Shown here in pieces: positions 18,174-26,158 of a stretch of DNA of 64,000 nucleotides. The stretch's first letter is position 1. The number at the start of each line of letters is the position of its first letter. Under the pieces are notes generated by a model that saw nothing but the letters and a program-made list of their open reading frames with translations, searched no databases and was not told the DNA's origin. This DNA comes from an uncultured Lachnospiraceae bacterium (GTDB taxonomy: Bacteria; Bacillota; Clostridia; Lachnospirales; Lachnospiraceae): positions 18,366 through 82,365 of the forward strand of contig USGU01000008.1 in NCBI GenBank assembly GCA_900554415.1, read 5' to 3'. A program made the position numbers and the translations under genes.

Positions 18174-18185
18174 GTGCACGTGCAC
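18174..18185. repeat. 12-bp perfect palindrome in the efp leader
   Basis: GTGCACGTGCAC, a perfect self-complementary site ending 5 nt before the AAGGAGG ribosome binding site of efp. It could be an operator or a small RNA stem near the start; no known factor is recognised. Confidence 0.5.
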
Positions 18186-18202
18186 TTATAAGGAGGATTA
18201 CA

Positions 18203-18763
18203 ATGGCATTTACAGCAGGAGATATTAAGAAAGGCAAGACATTTACATGGGAGGGAAACGTATACAAATGTTTAGACTTCCAGCATGTTAAACCAGGAAA
18301 GGGAGCAGCTTTCGTTCGTACAAAGATTAAAAACATTCTTACAGGAAGCGTAACAGAAACAACATTCCGTCCAACAGAAAAATTTGAAGATGCAATCATC
18401 GAAAGAAAGAAAATGCAGTATCTTTACAATGATGGAGAATTATATTACTTCATGGATATGGAAACATATGAACAGATTCCAGTTGGTGAAGATGTTGTTG
18501 ATGAAGATTTGAAGTTTGTAAAAGAAAACGAAGAAGTTACACTCAGCTTTTACCAGAACAAAGCATTTGCAATTGAACCACCTCTTACAGTAGAACTGGA
18601 AGTTACAGAAACAGAACCAGGTGTTAAGGGAGATACAGCTACAGGTGCTACAAAGCCAGCTGTTGTTGAAACAGGTGCAAATGTATTAGTGCCATTGTTT
18701 GTAAATCAGGGTGAAAGAATTAAAATTGATACTCGTACAGGAGAATATCTTTCAAGAGCATAA
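18203..18763 (+). CDS. efp: Elongation factor P
   Basis: Translation factor that relieves ribosome stalling at polyproline stretches. 186 aa with the three beta-barrel domains of EF-P. The modification loop reads HVKPGKGAAF with the tip lysine at residue 33, so post-translational lysine modification is expected, as in other Firmicutes; no modification enzyme is visible here. A consensus AAGGAGG precedes ATG 18203. It is transcribed alone: terminator downstream, possible promoter upstream. Confidence 0.97.
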   Translation: MAFTAGDIKKGKTFTWEGNVYKCLDFQHVKPGKGAAFVRTKIKNILTGSVTETTFRPTEKFEDAIIERKKMQYLYNDGELYYFMDMETYEQIPVGEDVVDEDLKFVKENEEVTLSFYQNKAFAIEPPLTVELEVTETEPGVKGDTATGATKPAVVETGANVLVPLFVNQGERIKIDTRTGEYLSRA

Positions 18764-18798
18764 TTGTAAGTTTTTCACAAAATATAAAAGCATATTTA

Positions 18799-18838
18799 AG
18801 CCGGAATTAAGGGAGAAGCCTTTGATTCCGGCTTTTTT
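18799..18838 (+). terminator. Terminator after efp
   Basis: AGCCGGAAT at 18799-18807 pairs with ATTCCGGCT at 18825-18833, followed by TTTTT. Confidence 0.82.
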
Positions 18839-18874
18839 GTATGTCAATGGAAAATCTGGTGCGGAGATTGTCCA

Positions 18875-18903
18875 TTGCGATAAGAGAAAACAACAGGTAT
18901 AAT
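18875..18903 (+). promoter_or_regulatory. SigA promoter for the DUF5688 gene
   Basis: TTGCGA (18875-18880), 17 nt, TATAAT (18898-18903). The -10 overlaps the first possible start codon of the long open frame (18902), which excludes that start and supports ATG 18962. Confidence 0.7.
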
Positions 18904-18961
18904 GAACCTACGTCCAAATCAAAATCTTTTGTCGGTGCATAGAATAGAAAGAGGAAGAAGA

Positions 18962-19789
18962 ATGGATTATCAGACATTTATTATTACTATGCACGATAGA
19001 ATGAGAGCAGAGATGCAGCCAGAGGTGAAGGTGGAAGTTTACCGGACAGTGAAAAATAACGGAATGATTCGTACAGGATTGCTGTTTACACAGACAGGAG
19101 TAAACATATCACCTACGATTTATCTGGAAGAATTTTATGAACAGTATCTACAAGGCGCCACTTTTGACGTTCTTGCACAGAAACTCCGGAAAATTTATGA
19201 AGAAGTGCAGATAAAGCAGTCCATATCCTATCAGCATATTCTGGAATTTTCGCAGATTCAGAACCGTATTGTATATAAGCTGATTCAGAAACAGGCTAAT
19301 GAACATCTGCTGGAAGATTTGCCACATGAAGAATTTCTGGACTTGGCCGTTGTATATTATGTACTGCTGGAAAAAACGGAGTTTGGAACCGCAACATTGT
19401 TGATTCGTAATGAGCATATAGAAGGATGGAATGTCAGAAAAGAAGATGTCATTCAGGCAGCCAGACGAAATACACCACAGCTATTGCCTATGGAGATGGA
19501 AAGTGTCACAGAATATATGTATATTGCTACCAACAGGACACACAGTCTGGGAGCCGGTGTCATGCTGTATGAGGAGTGGAAGAAAGCAGTTGCAGGAATA
19601 GGCGAAAACTTTTTTATCATTCCGAGCAGTATTCATGAGCTGATTCTGATTCCGGAAAGTTTTGGAATGAACAGACAGCAACTAGAGGTCATGGTAAGAG
19701 AAATCAATGCGACAGAAGTGGCGAAGGAAGAAGTATTGTCGGATACGGTGTATTATTATGACAGAGAAACAGGAAGCATTTCTGTATAA
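18962..19789 (+). CDS. DUF5688 family protein
   Basis: 275-aa soluble protein that I recognise as the DUF5688 family, common as scattered genes in Lachnospiraceae; its function is unknown. The sequence has a helical N-terminal half (YQTFIITMHDRM, VKVEVYRTVKNNG) and a mixed C-terminal half with SLGAGVMLYEEW and FFIIPSSIHELILIP, and no signal peptide, membrane segment or catalytic motif. ATG 18962 follows AGAGGAAG and lies downstream of a consensus promoter that rules out earlier starts. It stands alone between two RNA or translation-related units. Confidence 0.75.
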   Translation: MDYQTFIITMHDRMRAEMQPEVKVEVYRTVKNNGMIRTGLLFTQTGVNISPTIYLEEFYEQYLQGATFDVLAQKLRKIYEEVQIKQSISYQHILEFSQIQNRIVYKLIQKQANEHLLEDLPHEEFLDLAVVYYVLLEKTEFGTATLLIRNEHIEGWNVRKEDVIQAARRNTPQLLPMEMESVTEYMYIATNRTHSLGAGVMLYEEWKKAVAGIGENFFIIPSSIHELILIPESFGMNRQQLEVMVREINATEVAKEEVLSDTVYYYDRETGSISV

Positions 19790-19850
19790 TGCAGAATAAA
19801 GCATATCCATGCAGAAATTTGTCTATTAGGAAAGGACTTTTCTAAAAACG

Positions 19851-19879
19851 AAAAAAGCACTGACAAGAGTCAGTGCTTT
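19851..19879 (-). terminator. Terminator of tRNA-Arg (minus strand)
   Basis: An 11-bp hairpin (19854-19864 with 19869-19879, loop of 4) whose minus-strand transcript ends in a run of T (AAAAAA on the plus strand at 19851-19856). It follows the tRNA closely. Confidence 0.85.
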
Positions 19880-19880
19880 A

Positions 19881-19952
19881 CGTCTCTGATCAGAATCGAA
19901 CTGACGCACCCGCCTCCGGAGGGCGGCGCTCTATCCACTGAGCTACAGAGAC
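19881..19952 (-). tRNA. tRNA-Arg (anticodon CCG)
   Basis: Reads on the minus strand. Acceptor stem GTCTCTG with CAGAGAC, anticodon stem CCGCC/GGCGG around loop CTCCGGA giving anticodon CCG, T loop TTCGATT, discriminator G. CCA is not encoded. It reads the rare arginine codon CGG. Confidence 0.95.
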
Positions 19953-19959
19953 ATTAATT

Positions 19960-19988
19960 AATATAGCATTCCAAGGAGGAAAAATCAA
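19960..19988 (-). promoter_or_regulatory. SigA promoter for tRNA-Arg (minus strand)
   Basis: On the minus strand TTGATT (19988-19983), 17 nt, TATATT (19965-19960) with extended -10 TGC. The start would fall only one or two bases before the mature tRNA 5' end. Confidence 0.75.
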
Positions 19989-19996
19989 GAGTTTTC

Positions 19997-20025
19997 TTGC
20001 ATGAATATAGGAATTACGTTATAAT
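19997..20025 (+). promoter_or_regulatory. SigA promoter for argS
   Basis: TTGCAT (19997-20002), 17 nt, TATAAT (20020-20025). Back to back with the tRNA-Arg promoter, with 8 nt between the two -35 elements. Confidence 0.75.
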
Positions 20026-20068
20026 CAAAGATAATGTTTACTTATGAAAGAGAGCGAGGAAGATAGAT

Positions 20069-21835
20069 ATGAAAAAAATCCTGGAGCTTATAACAGAAGA
20101 ACTGGAACAAGCATTTGTTGAAGCGGGATATGAGAAGGAATTAGCAAAGGTAACTCTTTCCAACCGACCAGATTTGTGTGAGTATCAGTGTAATGGTGCA
20201 ATGGCAGGAGCAAAGAAATACCATAAAGCCCCATTTATGATAGCGGATGAAGTAGTGGCTAATATATCGAAAGAAGAATGTATCCGGGAAGTAGAATCTG
20301 TAAAACCAGGTTTTATTAATATTAAGACCAATCCGGAATTTGTTGCAGAATATTTAAATCAGATGGTGCAGTCGGACAAGCTTGGGGTAGATGCGGAAGA
20401 AAGTCCTAAGATGATTATGGTAGACTATGGTGGACCGAATGTTGCAAAGCCACTTCATGTAGGTCATCTGCGTTCTGCGATTATCGGTGAAAGCATTAAG
20501 CGCATTACCAGATTTAAGGGAAATAAAGTAGTAGGAGATATTCATCTGGGTGACTGGGGATATCAGATGGGACTTATTATTACAGAACTGAAGAAACGGC
20601 AGCCGGAGCTTCCGTATTTTGATGATGCATTTACAGGCGAATATCCGGAAGAAGCCCCGTTTACAATTTCTGATTTGGAAGAAATCTATCCGGCAGCATC
20701 TGCTTACGCAAAGGAACATGAAGAATACCGTGAAGAAGCACTTCAGGCAACTTTCCTGCTTCAGAATGGTAAGCCGGGATATCGTGCAATCTGGAAGCAT
20801 ATCATGAATGTGTCGGTTTCCGATCTGAAGAAGAATTATGAAAAACTGAATGTAGAATTTGATTTGTGGAAAGGCGAAGCAGACGCACAGAAGTATATCC
20901 CTGATATGGTAGAACGTTTAAAGAATGACGGCTATGCATATTACAATGATGGCGCCCTGGTTGTAGATGTAAAGGAAGAATCTGATACAAAAGAAGTGCC
21001 GCCATGTATGATTTTGAAATCAGACGGAGCAGCACTGTATGATACAACAGATTTGGCTACTCTTGTGGAAAGAGAAGAATTATATCATCCGGATGAAGTT
21101 ATCTATGTTGTGGATAAGAGACAGGAACTGCATTTTGTACAGGTATTCCGTTGTGCAAAGAAGACAGGAATTGTAAGAGAAGAAACGGCACTTCGATTCT
21201 TAGGATTCGGTACTATGAATGGAAAAGATGGCAAGCCTTTCAAAACAAGAGAAGGCGGCGTTATGCGTCTGGAAACTCTGATTAAGGATATTACGGATAA
21301 GATGCTGGAGAAGATTACGGATAATCGTACTGTAGCGGAAGAGGAAGCTTCACGCACTGCACAGATAGTCGGAATGTCGGCATTAAAATACGGAGATTTG
21401 TCCAATCAGGCATCGAAAGATTATGTCTTTGATGTAGACCGTTTCACTTCATTCGAAGGAAATACAGGACCATACATTTTATATACGATTGTCCGTATTA
21501 AGTCTATTTTGAATAAATATCAGGAAGCTGGCAATCAGGTGGAAGGCTTGAAGATTTCTGCTCTGGAAAATGAAAGCCAGAAAGCATTGATGTTAGAACT
21601 TGCTAAATATAACAGCGTAATAGATGTGGCTTACGAAGAACTCGCACCGCATAAAATCTGCGCTTACATTTATGATCTGGCAAATGCATTTAATCGTTTC
21701 TATCATGAGACAAAGATCCTGACAGAAGAAGATAAAGCAAAACAGCAGAGTTATATTGCACTTCTTACACTTACAAGAGATGTGTTAAATACCTGCATCG
21801 ATTTGCTTGGTTTTGAAGCACCAGAGAGAATGTAG
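20069..21835 (+). CDS. argS: Arginine--tRNA ligase
   Basis: Class I synthetase charging tRNA-Arg, 588 aa. Domains: N-terminal Add-1 domain for tRNA D-loop contact (about 1-105), Rossmann core with the HIGH box as HVGHLRS near 130, and a helical DALR anticodon-binding domain at the C-terminus with NAFNRFYHETKI. The KMSKS lysine is replaced by a divergent loop (FKTREGG), as in many ArgRS. A GAGGAAG site precedes ATG 20069. It is divergently arranged with tRNA-Arg(CCG). Confidence 0.96.
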   Translation: MKKILELITEELEQAFVEAGYEKELAKVTLSNRPDLCEYQCNGAMAGAKKYHKAPFMIADEVVANISKEECIREVESVKPGFINIKTNPEFVAEYLNQMVQSDKLGVDAEESPKMIMVDYGGPNVAKPLHVGHLRSAIIGESIKRITRFKGNKVVGDIHLGDWGYQMGLIITELKKRQPELPYFDDAFTGEYPEEAPFTISDLEEIYPAASAYAKEHEEYREEALQATFLLQNGKPGYRAIWKHIMNVSVSDLKKNYEKLNVEFDLWKGEADAQKYIPDMVERLKNDGYAYYNDGALVVDVKEESDTKEVPPCMILKSDGAALYDTTDLATLVEREELYHPDEVIYVVDKRQELHFVQVFRCAKKTGIVREETALRFLGFGTMNGKDGKPFKTREGGVMRLETLIKDITDKMLEKITDNRTVAEEEASRTAQIVGMSALKYGDLSNQASKDYVFDVDRFTSFEGNTGPYILYTIVRIKSILNKYQEAGNQVEGLKISALENESQKALMLELAKYNSVIDVAYEELAPHKICAYIYDLANAFNRFYHETKILTEEDKAKQQSYIALLTLTRDVLNTCIDLLGFEAPERM

Positions 21836-21907
21836 TTATTATAGAAGTATGGGCTATATGATTGACAGATGTTCATCGAAAAACAAAAAAAGAAGGAAGC
21901 ACAGAGT

Positions 21908-23068
21908 ATGACGGAAAAGTTATTTTATATGGACAGCCATTTGAAAGAATTTGATGCCACTGTTATTTCCTGCGAACTATATGGAGAAGGATACCGGGCA
22001 GTTCTTGACAGAACTGCCTTTTTTCCAGAAGGGGGAGGACAGGCATCCGATACAGGATGGCTGGATGATACAGAAGTGTTGGATGTACAGGAAAAGGATG
22101 GAAATATTTACCACTATATCAAAGATATGATTTCAACGGGTATAACTGTTCATGGAAAAATACAGTGGGCAAAACGTTTTTCAAAAATGCAGCAGCATAC
22201 AGCAGAGCATATTATTTCCGGACTGGTTCATAAACAGTACGGTTATCAGAATGTTGGATTCCATCTGGCTGATACTTACTGTACCATGGATTTAGATGGT
22301 CCACTTTCTAAAGAACAGTTGAAGGAAATTGAGTGGAAAGCAAATGAAGCAGTGTTTCAGAATATTCCGATAGAAGTTTTATATCCGTCGAAAGCGGAGC
22401 TGGAAAAACTGGATTATCGAAGTAAAATAGAAATCGAGGGTCAGGTAAGAATTGTCAGAATACCTGGGTACGATGTGTGTGCCTGTTGCGCTCCCCATGT
22501 GAAAAGAACAGGAGAAATCGGTCTGATTAAAATGGTTCATGTACAGAACTATAAAGGCGGAGTCCGGATTACAATGTTAAGCGGTGACAGGGCACTGGCT
22601 GATTACCAGCAAAAGGAAGAAAGTGTGAGAAGTATTATGTCTCTGCTTGCTGCAAAGGAAGAACTGGTTGTGGAAGCAGTAGAGCAGTTGAAGGAAGACA
22701 ATAATACGTTGAAGATGCAGATATTGGAACTGGAAAGAAGTATGCTGCGGATGAAAGTAGAACAGATTTCCGCTGATGCGGAAGTCTGCATATTCGAAGA
22801 ACATATGGACATGGGACTTGCAAGAGAGTTTATGAACCTTATGCTGGATAAAGGTGTGAAAATCTGCGCTGTTTTCTGCTGTAAGGACGAAGAAGAATAC
22901 CGCTATGTTATTGGAAGCAAAGACAAGAATATGCAGGAGCTTGGAAAATATCTGTATCAAAGCTTTAGTGGAAAAGGTGGCGGAAAGCCAGATATGATTC
23001 AGGGAACGATTCAGGGAAACCGACAGGATATCGAAGCTGCTTTCTATGAGAATGCGAAGAAAATCTGA
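21908..23068 (+). CDS. AlaX-type alanyl-tRNA editing protein
   Basis: Free-standing homologue of the AlaRS editing domain, which hydrolyses tRNA-Ala mischarged with serine or glycine. 386 aa, the long AlaX form. An N-terminal small domain carries FFPEGGGQ, the zinc site has HTAEH near 97-101 and CCAPH near 192, a coiled-coil lies around 235-285, and a C-terminal DHHA1 domain has the glycine-rich GKGGGKPD. ATG 21908 has AAGGAAG 8 nt upstream; the open frame extends back to 21869 without a good site. It follows argS by 72 nt, which places two tRNA-charging functions side by side. Confidence 0.92.
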   Translation: MTEKLFYMDSHLKEFDATVISCELYGEGYRAVLDRTAFFPEGGGQASDTGWLDDTEVLDVQEKDGNIYHYIKDMISTGITVHGKIQWAKRFSKMQQHTAEHIISGLVHKQYGYQNVGFHLADTYCTMDLDGPLSKEQLKEIEWKANEAVFQNIPIEVLYPSKAELEKLDYRSKIEIEGQVRIVRIPGYDVCACCAPHVKRTGEIGLIKMVHVQNYKGGVRITMLSGDRALADYQQKEESVRSIMSLLAAKEELVVEAVEQLKEDNNTLKMQILELERSMLRMKVEQISADAEVCIFEEHMDMGLAREFMNLMLDKGVKICAVFCCKDEEEYRYVIGSKDKNMQELGKYLYQSFSGKGGGKPDMIQGTIQGNRQDIEAAFYENAKKI

Positions 23069-23153
23069 AAGCAGAGCGTTGGTGTAAGAAAGCAAGATAG
23101 CAGAAAAGAGCATGGTAAGTAAGAAGATTTGAGATAGAAGAAAGGAAATAAGT

Positions 23154-23945
23154 GTGAGTCAGAACAGGAAGAAAAGACATCCCTTTTTATATTTGGTGGA
23201 GCCACTGGCACTGAGGTGGGGACTTTCGATAATAATACAGTTGATGGTGATTGCGTTTGTCGGAATGGAGAAAGCTGAAAATTATCTGATGGAGACGACG
23301 ATTCTTGTATCGTTGATAACGATTCTTGTTTTTGGAAAAATCTATCAGAGAGAGAGGGAGAATGAGGGGGCGAGCTGCCGCAAGAAGAATAAACTTGCAG
23401 GAAAAGATATTCTTGCAATTGTGATGTGTGGAATTTTTATTTGCATTTCACTGAACAGCATTATTATATGGAGTGGCATTTCACAGTACAGTGAAACTTA
23501 TCAGACCACAAGTCAGTCGATATACGGTGCATCCGTTTTTATACAACTGGCAGGAGTGGCTTTTCTTGCCCCGGTGGCAGAAGAACTGGTTTATCGTGGG
23601 ATGCTTTACCGGAGAATGCGGAGTATGCTTCCGCTATGGATGTCGGTATTAGGCAGTGCAATTATTTTTGGGGTAAATCATGGGAATATCGTCCAGTTTA
23701 TCTTTGCACTCATTACTGGAGCAGTGATGGCGTATTTATATGAGGTATATGGTTCTTTAAAGGCTTCCATATTGTTTCATGTGACTTTGAATATGACTTC
23801 CCTGGTTTGTACCTGGCTTAATATTTTTTCCATGCTTTTGAGAAATTTTTACTTTTGGATTTTTGTCACATTTGGTTTAATGATGGCTGCAATTGTCATG
23901 ATTTTGTATTTTGCAAAGGCTTATTCACAAAATGTTCACGAATAA
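23154..23945 (+). CDS. CPBP intramembrane metalloprotease
   Basis: CAAX-protease/bacteriocin-processing (Abi) family membrane protein, 263 aa, about eight helices. The family motifs are intact: EELVYRG near 143, FGVNH near 170 and HVTLN near 205. Members act as glutamic or metal-assisted intramembrane endopeptidases, sometimes in bacteriocin self-immunity; no bacteriocin gene is nearby, so the substrate is unknown. The start is GTG 23154 after AAAGGAA. It follows the AlaX gene by 85 nt. Confidence 0.88.
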   Translation: MSQNRKKRHPFLYLVEPLALRWGLSIIIQLMVIAFVGMEKAENYLMETTILVSLITILVFGKIYQRERENEGASCRKKNKLAGKDILAIVMCGIFICISLNSIIIWSGISQYSETYQTTSQSIYGASVFIQLAGVAFLAPVAEELVYRGMLYRRMRSMLPLWMSVLGSAIIFGVNHGNIVQFIFALITGAVMAYLYEVYGSLKASILFHVTLNMTSLVCTWLNIFSMLLRNFYFWIFVTFGLMMAAIVMILYFAKAYSQNVHE

Positions 23946-23946
23946 T

Positions 23947-23963
23947 TGTTACGAAAATGTTAA
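23947..23963 (+). promoter_or_regulatory. WalR (YycF) box candidate
   Basis: TGTTAC-N5-TGTTAA matches the WalR consensus TGTWAH-N5-TGTWAH at every position. It ends 6 nt before the -35 of the promoter of an NlpC/P60 wall hydrolase, the gene class that WalR activates in Bacillus and streptococci. Confidence 0.6.
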
Positions 23964-23969
23964 AAAGTA

Positions 23970-23998
23970 TTGAAAAAAAGCAAACATTCCACTATAAT
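23970..23998 (+). promoter_or_regulatory. SigA promoter for the NlpC/P60 gene
   Basis: TTGAAA (23970-23975), 17 nt, TATAAT (23993-23998). The leader from the expected start to the ATG at 24115 is about 110 nt. Confidence 0.82.
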
Positions 23999-24014
23999 AG
24001 TTTATAGTAAACTA
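23998..24014. repeat. 7-bp inverted repeat at the transcription start
   Basis: TAGTTTA-TAG-TAAACTA, perfect arms with a 3-nt spacer, beginning at the last base of the -10. The position fits an operator or a 5'-terminal RNA stem. Confidence 0.5.
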
Positions 24015-24114
24015 CAAATTGTCTAGTCCCGTAAATTAAACTTGAAAAACAAGGGAAAATAGTGTACGCTATAATGCGGGATTATAAATAAAACAAATGA
24101 GGTAGGTATTATAG

Positions 24115-25203
24115 ATGAAAAATAAGTTATTTCGTGCATTTGTTGTAGCACTGGCAGTTAGCTCACTCACTATATCATCCGTTTATGCCGCTCCGGATGC
24201 GGATGCAATCAAAGATAAGAAGGAAGCAGCAGAGGCTGAAGTTTCTTCCTTGCAGGAAGAGATTGCAAGTGTAATGCGTGAGATTGATGATTTGGAAGAA
24301 CAGCTGATTACCACAGGTGAAGAAATCAATCAGGCGACAGAAGACCTTGCAGTAGCAGAAGAAAAAGAAAAAGAACAATATGAAGCTATGAAGCTTCGTA
24401 TCAGATACATGTATGAAGAAGGAAATTCCACGATTCTTGAGAAGATTACAGAGTCTGGAAGTATCACAGAATTTCTGAATAAGGCAGAATATATTCAGAG
24501 TGTACATAATTATGACAGAGAGCAGCTGCAGGAATATGTAAATACAAAGGAACAGGTTGCAGAGCTGAAGAGTACATTAGAGACAGAACAGGCTGAACTG
24601 GAATCAAAACAGACTGAGTTTGAGGCAAAGAAACAAAGCTTGAATGATACATTGGAAAGCAAGCAGGATGAAGTGGCTGATCTGGATGCAGAGTATCAGG
24701 CGGCATTGGAAGAAATTGAGAAAGAAAGACAGGCTGCTGCAGAGGCAGAAGCAAGACGTCAGCAGCAGATTGCCGCAGCGAATAATAGGAATAATACAAC
24801 GAATAATTCGAACAATAATTCCTCAGCAGGTTCTAATAATAGTGGTAGTAATTATGTAAGTCCAGGGAACAGCAGCACTGCTTCTGCCATTGTAAATGCT
24901 GCATATAGTCAGCTTGGAACACCGTATGTTTGGGGCGGTACTACACCGAATGTAGGACTTGACTGTTCGGGACTTGTACAGTATTGTCACAGAGTTGCGG
25001 GCATTAGCCTTCCTAGAACTTCTGGTCCTCAGGGGTCAGGTGGTCAGGCAGTCAGCGATCCACAGCCGGGTGATGTTGTTTGTTATTCCGGACATGTAGG
25101 AATTTACATCGGTGGTGGTCAGATGATTCATGCACCACAGCCGGGCGATGTTGTTAAAATTCAGAGTGTATACGGCAGACCTTGGTACAGAAGATATTGG
25201 TAG
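24115..25203 (+). CDS. Secreted NlpC/P60 peptidoglycan hydrolase (CwlO/PcsB-like)
   Basis: Exported cell-wall endopeptidase of 362 aa. A signal peptide with cleavage expected after VYA (about residue 25), a long coiled-coil (about 30-215) as in CwlO and PcsB, an Asn/Ser-rich linker (about 222-250), and a C-terminal NlpC/P60 domain. The catalytic Cys284 is in LDCSGL, His327 in GHVGIYIGGG and a third His339 in MIHAPQ. By analogy it would be controlled by FtsEX or similar and cut D-glutamyl-diaminopimelate bonds for growth or division. The WalR-type box and good promoter upstream fit that role. It ends in its own terminator. Confidence 0.93.
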   Translation: MKNKLFRAFVVALAVSSLTISSVYAAPDADAIKDKKEAAEAEVSSLQEEIASVMREIDDLEEQLITTGEEINQATEDLAVAEEKEKEQYEAMKLRIRYMYEEGNSTILEKITESGSITEFLNKAEYIQSVHNYDREQLQEYVNTKEQVAELKSTLETEQAELESKQTEFEAKKQSLNDTLESKQDEVADLDAEYQAALEEIEKERQAAAEAEARRQQQIAAANNRNNTTNNSNNNSSAGSNNSGSNYVSPGNSSTASAIVNAAYSQLGTPYVWGGTTPNVGLDCSGLVQYCHRVAGISLPRTSGPQGSGGQAVSDPQPGDVVCYSGHVGIYIGGGQMIHAPQPGDVVKIQSVYGRPWYRRYW

Positions 25204-25228
25204 AATAAGACCGGTAAAAGAAAACATA

Positions 25229-25262
25229 ATCCTGACGGACAGGTATCCGTCAGGATTTCTTT
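25229..25262 (+). terminator. Terminator after the NlpC/P60 gene
   Basis: ATCCTGACGGA pairs perfectly with TCCGTCAGGAT (11 bp, loop of 6), followed by TTTCTTTAT. It lies just before the ispH ribosome binding site. Confidence 0.82.
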
Positions 25263-25279
25263 ATAAAAGGAGTAAAGTG

Positions 25280-26158
25280 ATGGAAGTCATTCGTGCAAAA
25301 AGCGCAGGTTTTTGCTTTGGAGTAAAGCGTGCCGTTGAGACCGTGTATGAGCAGGTGGAAAAGGAAAAAGAAAAGCAGATATACACATATGGTCCAATTA
25401 TTCATAATGAAGAAGTCATTAAGGATATGGAAAAGCATGGGGTTAAAGTACTGCGTTCGGAGGAAGAACTGGAAGCTCTTAAAGAAGGACTGGTAATTAT
25501 CCGTTCCCATGGAGTCCCGAAACGAATTTGTGACAGATTGGAAAAAAAGGGAATTTCTTATGTAGATGCAACCTGTCCGTTTGTGAAAAGAATTCATAAT
25601 ATTGTACAGGAAGAAAGCAGGAAAGGAAAAACGATTATTATCATAGGAGATCCGAGTCATCCTGAAGTACAGGGAATCCGGGGCTGGGTAGAAGGTGCGG
25701 TATTTATTATCCGGAATCAGGAAGAAGCAAAGTCATTTTTCCTGCCATCCGGAGAGGATAAAAAAACATCAGAAAACCCTTCTGTTTCTATCGTTGCACA
25801 GACGACATTTAATTACAAGAAATTCAAAGAATTGGTTGAAATTATTTCGAAAAAGGGTTATGATATAAATGTTTTAAATACAATTTGCAATGCAACTAAA
25901 GAGCGTCAGACAGAAGCCCAGAGCATTGCGGAAGAGGTAGATGCTATGATTGTAATCGGCGATAAGCATAGCTCCAATACCCAGAAGTTATTTGAAATAT
26001 GCAAAAAAGCATGTAACAATACGTACTATATACAGACACTAGGCGATTTGAATATGAATCAATTGAGGTCCGTGGAAACAGTAGGTATTACAGCAGGGGC
26101 ATCCACGCCCAACAATATAATTGAGGAGGTTCAAAATAATGTCAGAATTAACTTTTGA
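25280..26158 (+). CDS. ispH: HMBPP reductase IspH
   Basis: Last enzyme of the MEP isoprenoid pathway, reducing HMBPP to IPP and DMAPP with a [4Fe-4S] cluster. The three cluster cysteines are in AGFCFGV (about 12), DATCPFV (about 95) and NTICNAT (about 192). ATG 25280 (292 aa) follows AAAGGAG; upstream extension would cross the preceding gene's terminator. The last 20 nt overlap the start of the S1-domain gene in a different frame. In many clostridia these two are one fused protein. Other MEP pathway members in the window are dxr and uppS downstream of it. Confidence 0.95.
   Translation: MEVIRAKSAGFCFGVKRAVETVYEQVEKEKEKQIYTYGPIIHNEEVIKDMEKHGVKVLRSEEELEALKEGLVIIRSHGVPKRICDRLEKKGISYVDATCPFVKRIHNIVQEESRKGKTIIIIGDPSHPEVQGIRGWVEGAVFIIRNQEEAKSFFLPSGEDKKTSENPSVSIVAQTTFNYKKFKELVEIISKKGYDINVLNTICNATKERQTEAQSIAEEVDAMIVIGDKHSSNTQKLFEICKKACNNTYYIQTLGDLNMNQLRSVETVGITAGASTPNNIIEEVQNNVRINF

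Noticed and set aside
24042..24075. Second promoter TTGAAA...TATAAT for the NlpC/P60 gene
   Set aside because: The elements are 22 nt apart, too far for SigA; only the -10 at 24070 is good.
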